64,000 bases of DNA from CAWJLE01 sp963843645. GTDB taxonomy: Bacteria > Chloroflexota > Anaerolineae > DAOTYC01. The stretch spans positions 124,001 to 188,000 of the forward strand of contig CAWJLE010000006.1 of NCBI GenBank assembly GCA_963843645.1, in the 5' to 3' direction. The notes under the pieces were generated by a model that was given only the letters and a program-made list of their open reading frames with translations, was not told the origin of the DNA and made no database searches. Numbering within the stretch: the first letter of the stretch is position 1; each line of letters opens with the position of its first letter. A program made the translations under genes and the position numbers. Positions 1-9,003 of this stretch are shown here, piece by piece.

Positions 1-282
1 TCGAGGCAGGGCTACACACTCAACGTCGTCGACGGCATCGCACGGAACGCCGGCGAAGAGCCTGCCGTGCTGGGAGATATCGTCGCCGGCGGTTGGCCGG
101 ACAGCCCGGTCGTACTCGAGCGACTGCGCGGCTCGCCCGACTTCGAGGCGTTCAGCGCCGGTCACCCGCAGACCGGCTTCAGTTTCGAGTTGCTGGGCGA
201 CGCACAGGAAGGGTACATCTGGCTGGTCGGCGCTTACGATAATGGCGGCGCGGTAACAGTCAACGTCAACGGTCTGAACTAA
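1..282 (+). CDS. 3' end of a surface or secreted protein, function unknown
   Basis: The reading frame is open from the first base and ends at TAA 280-282, giving the last 93 residues of a longer protein cut by the window edge. The fragment alternates short hydrophobic strands with Gly, Asp and Asn and ends in a V-N-V-N-G-L-N strand, which suggests a beta-sandwich. No catalytic motif is visible and I do not recognise the family. A strong hairpin follows the stop at once, so this is probably the end of a transcription unit. The gene converges with the NIPSNAP gene. A link to the secreted proteins downstream is possible but not shown. Confidence 0.6.
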   Translation, partial: SRQGYTLNVVDGIARNAGEEPAVLGDIVAGGWPDSPVVLERLRGSPDFEAFSAGHPQTGFSFELLGDAQEGYIWLVGAYDNGGAVTVNVNGLN

Positions 283-303
283 CCCGAGTTGGATCAGGAC
301 GCC

Positions 304-340
304 ACGACGCCCTGAGCGCAATCTGCGCTCAGGGCGTCGT
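304..340. terminator. 17-bp perfect hairpin between convergent genes
   Basis: Arms 304-320 and 324-340 are exact reverse complements around a 3-base ATC loop. It lies 22 bases after the stop of the upstream + gene and 25 bases beyond the stop of the convergent minus gene, so it could stop transcription from both sides. No clear T-run follows on either strand. Confidence 0.65.
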
Positions 341-364
341 GCGGCGGGTGTGAGACCACAGTCG

Positions 365-691
365 CTACTGCATCGGAGAATAGTCGGTCGGCTTCAGGAA
401 CGAGTTCTCTACCCGGTCGACGATCGGACCGTCCTTCTCGGTTTCCTGGCGCACTGCCAGCCATTCCGGGTCGGACCCAAACGCGCCCCACCGCTGTTCG
501 CGCTCTGCCATGTTCTTCCACTCAAGCAGATAGACCAGCTGGTTGTTGCTCGGACCGATCACGTACGTCCAGTAGCCGACGGACTTGATGCCGTGCTTCT
601 CGAATATCCGCAGTGTGTGATTGCGGAACCGATCGTTCACGTTGGGCAGCTTACCCGGGACGGCAGTGTAGATGCGCAGCTCGTAAAGCAT
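365..691 (-). CDS. NIPSNAP family protein
   Basis: A 108-residue single-domain protein. The N-terminal M-L-Y-E-L-R-I-Y-T strand, the central G-Y-W-T-Y / N-Q-L-V-Y-L-L-E-W strands and the following W-x-x-F-x-x-D-P-E-W helix match the NIPSNAP fold (dimeric alpha-beta barrel). Bacterial members are small cytosolic proteins of uncertain role, sometimes beside catabolic genes; no substrate can be named here. GGAGGG lies about 7 bases before the ATG. It appears to be a single-gene unit, with only a 110-base gap to the end of the upstream propeller gene. Confidence 0.85.
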   Translation of the reverse strand: MLYELRIYTAVPGKLPNVNDRFRNHTLRIFEKHGIKSVGYWTYVIGPSNNQLVYLLEWKNMAEREQRWGAFGSDPEWLAVRQETEKDGPIVDRVENSFLKPTDYSPMQ

Positions 692-801
692 GACTATCCC
701 TCCTGTGCGTGATGTGTGTATAGGTTATAGACCTGGAACGGCTAATCGTCAACCTGGACACTATCTGGCTGCTGCCCCAACGTGGGCAGGAGGCGCCGCC
801 C

Positions 802-3258
802 CTATGGTCCTGCGGTTTGGCCGACGTCGGGCAGGTACAGCGGATTCGGGTAGCCCGTCCACGCCGTGGCGGTGAGGCTCTGAGTGGGACACCACGCCCG
901 CGCGACGTTCATCACGACCCGGCCGGGCGCGTCCAAGTACTTCGCCCAGAACTTCCACACGGCTTTCGCGCCTGGGCTCAGCTCACCGTGATAGGTGATT
1001 TCGGTGGGGGGGTCTTCCAGCAGGGTCGTGTCGCCGCTCGAACTCAGCCAGCGGTCGAACTGCACGCTCGAGGGCAGGGTCAAGCTCATCGTCACACCGT
1101 ACTCTCTGGCGCGGCCGGCATTCGTGAGCGCAATCGTGTACGTCAGCCGGGCCCCCGGTCCTGTGGGCAGCCGTGGCACGATGCCCATCGATAGGCGCAG
1201 GTCCGCGGGCTGCACGTCCACGCCCGCCGCCGCGCAGGTGCGTCGGGGAGCGCCGTTCAGGGTTCCCGCCAGGCAGGCCGTGTTCGTGATTGGGCCGTCG
1301 ACCCGGCGGAGGGGATCGATCCTGCCCACGAGCGTCAGGCTCCCCGAGGCCGTTGGCGCGAGGTCCGCGATCTGCCAGGCAAGACCCGCGGACGCGAGGG
1401 GCGTGACGACTGCGCCGCTGGAGGCCGTCTGCGTGACGTCGACGATCGCTGCGGGAACCGCATCCGACAGAACCAGGCCGCTTGTGATGCCGGAGCCGCG
1501 ATTTTCGAAGAAGAGCGTATAGGTGACCGGTTCCGCGGGCCGCACGACGCGCGGAAGAGCCTTCACGTGGAGCTCCAGTCCGGGCGGGCAGTCCTCGTTG
1601 TGATAAATGAACGTCCGCGACTCGACCCCGTCGAGCCCGCTGACCATCGCATCCATGCGCCCGTCGCGGTCGTAGTCGGCCCAGCCGACCACCCCGCCGG
1701 CCACGTCCGGCAGGCCGGTGCCGATGGCCGAGAACGAGCCGTTGGCGTTATTGTGATAGACGTCGCTGTCCAGGTCGGGCGGCGTCCTGCCGAGCCCCGA
1801 CGCCCCGCTCAGAAGCAGGTCCGTCCATCCGTCGTTGTCGTAATCGCCCCAATCCACGGCGCTGGCGAACAGGATGGGCAGGCCGGTTTCCGCCTGCTCG
1901 TCGAATGTCCCGTCGCCGTTGTTCCGAAAGAGCGACGTCACTTCGGTGTAGCTGGAGAGATCCGTGCTGCGGTATCTTTCTCCCGTGACCAGCAGGTCCA
2001 GAAACCCATCGCCGTCGTAGTCGGCCCAGGTGAGGGAGCCCATGCGGGCCGCATCGAGCGTTGCGAGCGTGTCCTCGCTGAACGTGCCGTCGTGGTCGTT
2101 GTGATAAACCTTGGTCTCGAATTCGATCGGCCAGGGGACGTCGGACGGAATCTCCCCCGTGGCGGCGAGGTCGAGCCATCCGTCGTTATCGTAGTCTCCC
2201 CATGCGACCGGGCCGAACGAGTAGGTCCCGGCAAACCCGCTATCGGCAAACGTGCCATCGCCCTGGTTGCGATAGATCGCCAACCGCGGTGACCCGCTGC
2301 TCTGAATCTGCGCTGCCAGGTCCGGCAGCCCGTCGTTATCGAAGTCGCCCCAGGCGAAGAATGTGGCGATGGGCAGTCCTGCGCCCGGCTGGCGCTCGAA
2401 GGCGCCGCCACCGCGATTGCGATAGAGCATCAGGGCGGGCCTGGGCGCCGGAGGGGTGCCGAACGGCGTTGGAGTGGGACTCGGCGCGGGCGTGTAGGTC
2501 GCGTCGGCGAGAATTCCGAAGTCTCCCGCGCGTGGCGTCCCGGCACCGAGCGGGCGCTGCGTCGACGCGGCCGTATCGTCCAGTCCGTACAGCAGCAGGT
2601 CGAGCAGCCTGTCGCGGTCGTAGTCCACCCAGGCGACCTGTTCGACGCTTGCGGGCAGTCCGGCCCGTGCATCGACGGCGAGCCCGCGGCCGGCCTCGTT
2701 GTGGTACAGCGAGGCGGGTGTGCCGTACGCCGACTCGCTGCCGACGATCAGGTCGGGGAACCCGTCGCCGTCGTAATCGCCCCAGGCGATCCTGTCCTCA
2801 TTCACGTAGGCCGGAGAAATCGGGAGCTCCTGGATCTTTCGAAAGCAGGCGGATCGAGACGAGAGCGTTCCAGCGGTGAACGACCAGCCGTATGCCTCGA
2901 GCGGCCTTCCGTCGGCGTCGTGAACGCCCGACGTCACCGTCACGCGAACCCGCTCTCCCTCGGTGAAGGCGCGAGAAGGCGTCAACGTTGCCGTGCGCGA
3001 CGGGACGTCGTAGCTCACGGACGCGGTTGAGATGCCCGACAGGGTGCTGCTCAACAGGAGAGTCTCAGGAGTCAGGGTCGTGAAGTCGATGTCTACGCCG
3101 AACGTCACGCTGGGGTGCGCGCCGGGCGGGACGGCGATGGCGTTAGGCCCCGGCGAACTGGAGGTCACAGCGGGTCCGGCAGCATGCAGCGTCGCGGTGG
3201 AACAGAGGAACACGAAGGTAAGGAGGAGCGCGACTGGGACGAGGCAACGGCGCAGCAT
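802..3258 (-). CDS. Secreted FG-GAP/VCBS seven-bladed propeller protein
   Basis: An 818-residue exported protein. Residues 1-26 form a signal peptide (basic start, hydrophobic core, A-x-A site). Residues about 28-130 look like a bacterial Ig-like (Big_5/SbsA) domain. Residues about 140-580 hold seven copies of a W-x-D-Y-D-x-D-G-x-x-D-L calcium-binding signature, as expected for one seven-bladed integrin-alpha-like propeller. Residues about 590-800 are DUF11-like beta-sandwich repeats typical of adhesins. A Pro/Thr-rich insert sits near residues 255-275. There is no sortase or membrane anchor. Likely extracellular binding or cell-surface display; the ligand is unknown. It is the last of three secreted propeller genes read in the same direction. 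Confidence 0.82.
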   Translation of the reverse strand: MLRRCLVPVALLLTFVFLCSTATLHAAGPAVTSSSPGPNAIAVPPGAHPSVTFGVDIDFTTLTPETLLLSSTLSGISTASVSYDVPSRTATLTPSRAFTEGERVRVTVTSGVHDADGRPLEAYGWSFTAGTLSSRSACFRKIQELPISPAYVNEDRIAWGDYDGDGFPDLIVGSESAYGTPASLYHNEAGRGLAVDARAGLPASVEQVAWVDYDRDRLLDLLLYGLDDTAASTQRPLGAGTPRAGDFGILADATYTPAPSPTPTPFGTPPAPRPALMLYRNRGGGAFERQPGAGLPIATFFAWGDFDNDGLPDLAAQIQSSGSPRLAIYRNQGDGTFADSGFAGTYSFGPVAWGDYDNDGWLDLAATGEIPSDVPWPIEFETKVYHNDHDGTFSEDTLATLDAARMGSLTWADYDGDGFLDLLVTGERYRSTDLSSYTEVTSLFRNNGDGTFDEQAETGLPILFASAVDWGDYDNDGWTDLLLSGASGLGRTPPDLDSDVYHNNANGSFSAIGTGLPDVAGGVVGWADYDRDGRMDAMVSGLDGVESRTFIYHNEDCPPGLELHVKALPRVVRPAEPVTYTLFFENRGSGITSGLVLSDAVPAAIVDVTQTASSGAVVTPLASAGLAWQIADLAPTASGSLTLVGRIDPLRRVDGPITNTACLAGTLNGAPRRTCAAAGVDVQPADLRLSMGIVPRLPTGPGARLTYTIALTNAGRAREYGVTMSLTLPSSVQFDRWLSSSGDTTLLEDPPTEITYHGELSPGAKAVWKFWAKYLDAPGRVVMNVARAWCPTQSLTATAWTGYPNPLYLPDVGQTAGP

Positions 3259-3353
3259 TGTCTGCTCTCTTCCGCGCCGGCCCGCAAGCGCGCTGCTGGT
3301 CGAAGGGGTAATAGAATAGGGTGCAGGGCGTCATTTGGCGTAGCGCAGAGACA

Positions 3354-3381
3354 ATTATAGTGAAGTCGCCCAAACTCTCAA
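3354..3381 (-). promoter_or_regulatory. Putative sigma70-type promoter of the FG-GAP gene
   Basis: On the minus strand TTGAGA (3376-3381) and TATAAT (3354-3359) are 16 bases apart, about 95 bases before the ATG at 3258. It sits inside the 148-base gap to the PQQ-like gene, so the FG-GAP gene can be transcribed on its own. Confidence 0.5.
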
Positions 3382-3406
3382 AACGGGCTACTCTGACTCT
3401 CCCATC

Positions 3407-4681
3407 TCACCGCGCCTTCAGAGCCATGATCCGCGCGTCGCCGTCGGTCGTGCCGGGATTGGAGAGACCCACGAATAGCATGTCGTCCGCCGTGGGGCCC
3501 AGCAGCATGCTGGAGACCGATGGCCCGTAGGACCATTGCTTGCCCTGCTGCGGAAGTCCCGACCAGACGAGCTGACCGTCCGCCGCTCGAACCGCGTACA
3601 ACCGCGTCGTCGTGCCGGTGGCGCCCAGGTAATACACGGCGTCTCCGAAGGGCTGCAAGCTGGAGATCGCCGCATCCATCGGTGCGGTCCAGGCGGGGAT
3701 TGCGGCCCGCGCTGTCAGATCCAGGGCCATGACGCCGGACGGATCACCCCGGGTGTAGACGTAGAGACGGTCACCCTCGACTGCGTACTCCCACGTGCGA
3801 GTCGAGACCTGTTTAAGGTTCAGATCGACCTCCCAGGTGATTCCGCCGGTCGCCTCGTCCATAGCGATCAGCTGGCCCTGATCCGCAGTCGATCCGGCGC
3901 GGACCGCGAATACCCAGCCGCGCGCTGCCAACCGGGGTCCGACCATATCCGCCGCGTCGATCTGCCACTGCTCCTGGCCGTCTATGACTGAGCGAGCGAC
4001 CAGGAACGGCCTGTAAGTCTTGGGCTCGTAGCGCAATTGGTAGACCATGTGCTCCCACACGCCGACCAGGTTCGGAGGCTGATCCTCCGCAACCTCTGCG
4101 CGCCACACTTCCTGCTGATCCACGATGCTGACGCCGACGACCGCTTTGTTGTCGACGATGACCATGACGCCGTCTTCCACGCCGGCCAGGTGACCGCCCG
4201 TCACCGCCCACGTCCCCGTCAGCTTGCCGGTCTTCGCGTCCAAGAGAAGCAGGCTCTGGTCGCCCTGGTAGCCGCTCCAGCCGGCGCAGATGGCTGCGAC
4301 CACGGTGCCGCCGGATTCGGCCAGCAGGGCGCTCGTGGGCGTGTACAGCACTACCGGATCCGACCCGCGCAGCTGGGGTGGATCGTAGGGGCAGCGCGTC
4401 ACTTGTGGAGCCAGCCAACCGGACGTCCGCCACATCTCCTGGCCGTCGGTTGCCGATACTGCGTGAACGATCCCTTCACTGGTGAGCGTGTAGATGGCTT
4501 CTGGCCGGGCAACGATTGCCCTGACCCAGCCCTCGCCGGGCCACGTGGTCTGCCAGACGACGACGAAGGGCGGCTCCACCGCCGGCGTGGGCTCTGCTGC
4601 CCTCGCCGGAGCCCAAGAGATCAGAAGGCAGGCCGCCACGAGAAGACCCTCGATTGCTCGCCAGGCCGTGTGTGCTCTCAT
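3407..4681 (-). CDS. Secreted PQQ-like beta-propeller protein
   Basis: A 424-residue exported protein. A signal peptide spans residues 1-28 (L-L-V-A-A-C-L-L-I-S then A-R-A-A). The rest repeats short blades of the type L-x-A-x-D-x-x-T-G-x-x-x-W (for example L-L-L-D-A-K-T-G-K, A-M-D-E-A-T-G-G-I-T-W, A-V-R-A-A-D-G-Q-L-V-W), the signature of PQQ/BamB-like propellers. No quinoprotein dehydrogenase active-site motif is seen, so it is more likely a binding or scaffold propeller than an enzyme. No BamB lipobox is present. AGGAGGG lies 5 bases before the ATG. It sits between two other secreted propeller genes. Confidence 0.8.
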   Translation of the reverse strand: MRAHTAWRAIEGLLVAACLLISWAPARAAEPTPAVEPPFVVVWQTTWPGEGWVRAIVARPEAIYTLTSEGIVHAVSATDGQEMWRTSGWLAPQVTRCPYDPPQLRGSDPVVLYTPTSALLAESGGTVVAAICAGWSGYQGDQSLLLLDAKTGKLTGTWAVTGGHLAGVEDGVMVIVDNKAVVGVSIVDQQEVWRAEVAEDQPPNLVGVWEHMVYQLRYEPKTYRPFLVARSVIDGQEQWQIDAADMVGPRLAARGWVFAVRAGSTADQGQLIAMDEATGGITWEVDLNLKQVSTRTWEYAVEGDRLYVYTRGDPSGVMALDLTARAAIPAWTAPMDAAISSLQPFGDAVYYLGATGTTTRLYAVRAADGQLVWSGLPQQGKQWSYGPSVSSMLLGPTADDMLFVGLSNPGTTDGDARIMALKAR

Positions 4682-4779
4682 TCGTTCCCTCCTGTGCGAC
4701 CTGTCGCAGGGCGCCAGTCATCCCGAAACATAACATTGCTGGCGGCGTGTGTTGCCCCGTACGTCTGCCCCACGCTCAC

Positions 4780-7700
4780 CTACCTGGAATTAAACGACGA
4801 AATCGTGACCGCCGTTGGAGTTGCCAGGGAGGTCGGCGGCGGGGCCGACGGTGTCGCAACCAACGTCGCGGGCGCTATTGCGGTTGGGATTGGCGGCGTG
4901 GTCGTCGCTGTCGCTCGGACCGGAAAGCGCTTCTCGGCCGGGATTAGCTCGGCCAATCCGTAGCTGGACGAGCCGAGCCAGACGTGCCCTCTTGGGTCAA
5001 CGGCGACGGCGCTCACCGAATCGTCCGGCAGCGGCGCGTCCTCACGAGTATAGTCGATCCAGCCCGCTCCGGTCTCGCGGGCCAGGCCGCCGTAGCATCC
5101 GATCCAGGCCTGCCCTTGCGGGTCGAAGGCGATATCGAAGACCGTGGCGCTGCCTGAGTCTTTGGGGAAGGGCTGCATGACCGTCCACTTACCACCGCTC
5201 GGTCCAGGGTCAAACACCGTTAGCCCATCGAAGCTGCCCAGCCACACGCGACCGGACGGATCGACGCCGATGCTCTCGAGTGAGAACGACTGCAGGCCGT
5301 ACTCCTCGCGGGTGATCGTGGTCCATTGGCGGTCGCCGCTCAAGACGTACACGTCCGAGATCGTGGTGACGACCCACACCCGGCCCTGCCGGTCGACGGC
5401 CAGGTCTCTAACGTCGCGCAGGTCGATGCCGGTGTTGGCCTCGGTGTACGTCTGCCAGCTCGGCCCGCGCTGTTGCCTTGGGTCGAACATGGACAGCCCG
5501 CCGCGGGACCCGATCCAGGCGCGACCCTGGGCATCGAAGCGGATGACGTTCACCGTGTTGTCCAGCAACCCACTCGTGCCGTCCCCGCTGGCGATGGTCT
5601 GCCAGCGCTCTTTGCCGTCGAACACGCTGATGCCCGAGCCGGTGCCCACCCACATACGCCCGTCAGGGCCCTGAGTGATGCTCTGAACGTCGTCGGCGAC
5701 CAGGCCGGAATTCTCCGGCGTATAGCCGATCCACGCCCTGCCGTCGTAGACGCTGAGGCCGCCGACGCCACCCGCCCACAAACGCCCCTGCCGGTCGACG
5801 AACAGGCGGCGGATGGAGTTGGTCACCGGGTTGGGCCCGGTCGAAGTGTGGAAGGTCCGCCAGGCTGCGCCGGGCATCCCGGACTCTGGCGTTGGTGTCA
5901 TGCGGGCCGCGCCGTCTTCACCGTCGGTGCCGAACCACACGTTGCCCTGCAAATCTAGACCCACAGCGTAGACCTGATTGCCTGACAGGTTCGTGCTGCT
6001 AGTTGCTATGTGGCTGAAGGTCTCCCCGTCGTAGCGCCAAATGCCGGTGCCGCAGCCCAGCCAGGCCACGCCTAGGGGGTCGAACCGGATGGCGTAGACG
6101 TCCTTTGTCCAGGGCTGATACTCGCCCGTGCGGATGGGCGTGACCGTCTGCCCGTCGACCCGGTTCAGTCCGGAGCCATCGCCGAACCACGTCCGCCCTT
6201 GCGCATCGAAGGCGATGCAATGGACGTTTTGCGTGTTTGGAAAGGTGGTCCAGCTTGTCTCACTGTCCGGATCGAACACGGACAAACCGCCGATCGTGCC
6301 CGCCCAGACACGATCTTGCGCGTCGACGGCCACGTACCACACCTGATCTCCGGCGAGGCCAGCATCCTTCTGATACACGGTCCACTGCTCGCTGCCCGGT
6401 CCGGATCCCTTACCGGGGTCGAAGACACACACGCCACCTCCCATCGTTGCCAGCCAGGTTCGCCCTTTCGAGTCGAAAGCGATCCCGTTGACGTCGTCGT
6501 GGCTCAGACCGGAGTTCCGCGTGTCGTAAGTCGTCCAATGCCGCCCGTCGTAAACGGCAACGCCACGGTCCTGCGTCGCCGCCCACACGCGCCCTTCCGG
6601 GTCTACGGCGACGTACACGATTCGATTGCTGGGCAGACCATCCTGCGGGTAACTGAAGCGGGTGAAGCTGCCGTCCGACAGGCGCCAGCGGAGCAGCCCG
6701 CCGCCGAGGGTTCCCTCCCAGGCGAAGTCTTCGGAGAAGGCGAAGGCGTGCGCGCTGCGGCCCACCGTGTGGCTGATCCACCGGTCCGTGTCTGGCTGCG
6801 ACTGGCTCATGGTGGTCTGCGGAGCGGTAGCGCGAGTCGGGATGCTGTGACGCACGGACTGCGCCGCCGCGGGCCTGGAAACCGGAGTGGGTGCGGGCTG
6901 CAATGTAAAGAGGCCTGTCTCCCCGCCGACCCAGAGAGTCCCGTTCGCATCCGCCGTCAGTGAGGTGATGCCGCCGGGCAGATTGTTCGTGGCCCCCGGA
7001 TAGTGCGTCCATATGCACCCGTCGAACTCCGCCAGGCCGTCTGCCCCCGTAGAGGCAGACGCGCCCGCCCACACGTGACCCGTGGGGTCGACGGCCAGGG
7101 CGTTTGTGAAGTCACTCACGGGTCCGCCGGGGCCGGCAGCGTAGGCCGTCCAGGCGTTGCCGTCGAAGCAGGCAACGCCGCCGCCCTGTGTGCCGGCCCA
7201 CAACCGGTGTTTCGCATCGAAGGCGACCGCCTGCACGTAGTCGCTCGGCAGGGCCGAATTCGCGGAATTGAAAGCTGTCCATATTTTGCCGTCGTAGAGA
7301 CTCATGCCATCGCCGTAGGAGCCGAACGCCACGCGTCCATCCGCTGCAGCGGCGACGGCCAGAATGCGCCCGCTCTTCACAGTGCGCCAACTCTTCGCTG
7401 CTGGATTGAGCGCGGCGAGGCCGGAGGCCGTGGCGGCCCAGACCGTCCCATCCGGGGCGAAGGCGATGCCGCTGACGAAATCGGAAGGCAGGCTCGCGTT
7501 CGCGCGAGTGAACCGGCGCCAATCGTCCCCGTCGCGCATCGCAATGCCCTGGCCCCACGTCCCGATCCACAGTCGACCTTGTGGATCGACCGCGGCGCCG
7601 CTCGCCTCGCCGCCGGGCCCCGCCGAGGTCCTGCGCTCCAAGGTGGCGGTGTTCATCTCGGACACGGCGCCGTCGGCCAGCGCTGCCAACACGCGCTCGC

Positions 7701-8835
7701 CGTCAACTGCCAGTGCCTGCACAGGCTGCGTGATCTCAGTGGGCGTCCACTCGGCCCGCTCGCCGCGGTCGGCCAACCGGGCCAAACCGCCCTCGCCCCC
7801 GGCCCATAGCCGGCCCAAGGAATCCACTGCGACGGCCTCGACGGACGATTGTCCCAGGCCGAGTGCAGCGGCATCGTAACTGATCGAGTCGCAAGATGAG
7901 AGACGCTCAACCCGGTCGCCCCAATTGACCCACACGCGGTCGGCCGCGTCGAGCGCCAGTCCGCGCACGGGGCCGGTTGCCTCGGGGAATTGCGTCCAGC
8001 GGGTTCCGACGACGTCGTACCGGGATTGGGCGTAGGTGCGCCACGCAGGCCCTGGTGTCTCGAACGCGCCGCTCTCGGTCCCGATCCACAGATTAGCCTG
8101 GTGGTCCCGGGCCAGCGCAGTGACACGGTCGTCCGGCAGGTCCGAGTTGCCGGTTTGAACGATCTTCCACTGCCCGTCGGCCAGGCGCGCCAGCCCGGCA
8201 TCGGTGCCGACCCACGTGCCGTCGGCGGCCAGGATGGCCGTCACGTTGTCGCTCGGCAAGCCCGAATTGCGCGTGTCGTACGCGATCCAACGGTCGCCGT
8301 CGAGGTAAGCCGCACCGGAGTCGGTCGCTGCCCACACGTGCTCCGTCGGGTCCAGCGCCACCGCGCGCACATTGTTGGAGGGGAAGTCAGAATTTGAGGG
8401 GGCGAACGTCTGCCACGCCTGGCCACCCGGCCCAGGTTGCCTCATTGGGTCTAAGCGGCCGAGTCCGCCGCCCTCGGTCGCCGTCCACAGAAATCCGCGG
8501 GCGCTTCGCACGATCCCACGGATAGCTACGCCCGTGACCGGGTAGGGGAACTGCGCCTGCTCGCTGGTCGTCGTGTCCAGCCGCACGAGCAGCCCATTTG
8601 CCGTTCCCACCCACGCGACCGTCCCGTCGAACGCCAGGGCGGTCACGTGGCCGAGGTCGGGATAAGTTGCGGCAGCCGGCGCCTGCGGCCAACAGTCATT
8701 CTGGGAGCGTTCCGGTGTCGCGTCGCCGGCGTTGGCGTGAACAGGACCCGCTTGTGTTGCGAGGCCGGGCCACCCCGAACTGAGCACTGCCGCGATTGCG
8801 ATGAACGTGCTGGCGACCAGCCTGATTCGATGCAT
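4780..8835 (-). CDS. Secreted Reg_prop multi-propeller protein, 28 blades
   Basis: A 1351-residue exported protein. I chose the ATG at 8835, not the upstream in-frame start at 8895, because AAGGAGGAG precedes it and the signal peptide starts there (M-H-R-I-R-L-V-A-S). By hand I count 28 blades of the two-component-regulator propeller type, with cores such as R-V-W-A-A-T, G-G-G-L and V-F-D-P. A Pro/Ala/Ser/Thr-rich linker near residues 645-690 splits them 14 + 14, which fits four seven-bladed propellers. Reg_prop repeats usually form the periplasmic sensor of hybrid histidine kinases; here there is no kinase or membrane segment. The protein ends in a Thr/Pro/Ala-rich tail. Likely an extracellular binding platform; ligand unknown. 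Confidence 0.82.
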   Translation of the reverse strand: MHRIRLVASTFIAIAAVLSSGWPGLATQAGPVHANAGDATPERSQNDCWPQAPAAATYPDLGHVTALAFDGTVAWVGTANGLLVRLDTTTSEQAQFPYPVTGVAIRGIVRSARGFLWTATEGGGLGRLDPMRQPGPGGQAWQTFAPSNSDFPSNNVRAVALDPTEHVWAATDSGAAYLDGDRWIAYDTRNSGLPSDNVTAILAADGTWVGTDAGLARLADGQWKIVQTGNSDLPDDRVTALARDHQANLWIGTESGAFETPGPAWRTYAQSRYDVVGTRWTQFPEATGPVRGLALDAADRVWVNWGDRVERLSSCDSISYDAAALGLGQSSVEAVAVDSLGRLWAGGEGGLARLADRGERAEWTPTEITQPVQALAVDGERVLAALADGAVSEMNTATLERRTSAGPGGEASGAAVDPQGRLWIGTWGQGIAMRDGDDWRRFTRANASLPSDFVSGIAFAPDGTVWAATASGLAALNPAAKSWRTVKSGRILAVAAAADGRVAFGSYGDGMSLYDGKIWTAFNSANSALPSDYVQAVAFDAKHRLWAGTQGGGVACFDGNAWTAYAAGPGGPVSDFTNALAVDPTGHVWAGASASTGADGLAEFDGCIWTHYPGATNNLPGGITSLTADANGTLWVGGETGLFTLQPAPTPVSRPAAAQSVRHSIPTRATAPQTTMSQSQPDTDRWISHTVGRSAHAFAFSEDFAWEGTLGGGLLRWRLSDGSFTRFSYPQDGLPSNRIVYVAVDPEGRVWAATQDRGVAVYDGRHWTTYDTRNSGLSHDDVNGIAFDSKGRTWLATMGGGVCVFDPGKGSGPGSEQWTVYQKDAGLAGDQVWYVAVDAQDRVWAGTIGGLSVFDPDSETSWTTFPNTQNVHCIAFDAQGRTWFGDGSGLNRVDGQTVTPIRTGEYQPWTKDVYAIRFDPLGVAWLGCGTGIWRYDGETFSHIATSSTNLSGNQVYAVGLDLQGNVWFGTDGEDGAARMTPTPESGMPGAAWRTFHTSTGPNPVTNSIRRLFVDRQGRLWAGGVGGLSVYDGRAWIGYTPENSGLVADDVQSITQGPDGRMWVGTGSGISVFDGKERWQTIASGDGTSGLLDNTVNVIRFDAQGRAWIGSRGGLSMFDPRQQRGPSWQTYTEANTGIDLRDVRDLAVDRQGRVWVVTTISDVYVLSGDRQWTTITREEYGLQSFSLESIGVDPSGRVWLGSFDGLTVFDPGPSGGKWTVMQPFPKDSGSATVFDIAFDPQGQAWIGCYGGLARETGAGWIDYTREDAPLPDDSVSAVAVDPRGHVWLGSSSYGLAELIPAEKRFPVRATATTTPPIPTAIAPATLVATPSAPPPTSLATPTAVTISSFNSR

Positions 8836-8911
8836 GGTCTCCTCCTTAGGTGAAGGACTTCTTCGCACTGGGGGGACCTTAGTTATGGAGCTCAAGCAGT
8901 CTATGAACTCA

Positions 8912-8941
8912 AGTATAGCACAGCCGAGGGCGGAGAATCAA
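8912..8941 (-). promoter_or_regulatory. Putative promoter of the Reg_prop gene
   Basis: Minus-strand TTGATT (8936-8941) and TATACT (8912-8917) are 18 bases apart and lie about 77 bases before the ATG at 8835. It is the best match in the 168-base gap to the DUF512 gene. Confidence 0.5.
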
Positions 8942-9003
8942 CTGGAGACTGCCTGGCAGCCTGTGAGGTGTTTGAAAAACGAAAGATGGATAGGGAACTG
9001 GGG

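Noticed and set aside
4780..8835. Reg_prop protein as a hybrid two-component sensor
   Set aside because: No transmembrane helix, His-kinase or receiver domain is present; the C-terminus is a Thr/Pro tail.
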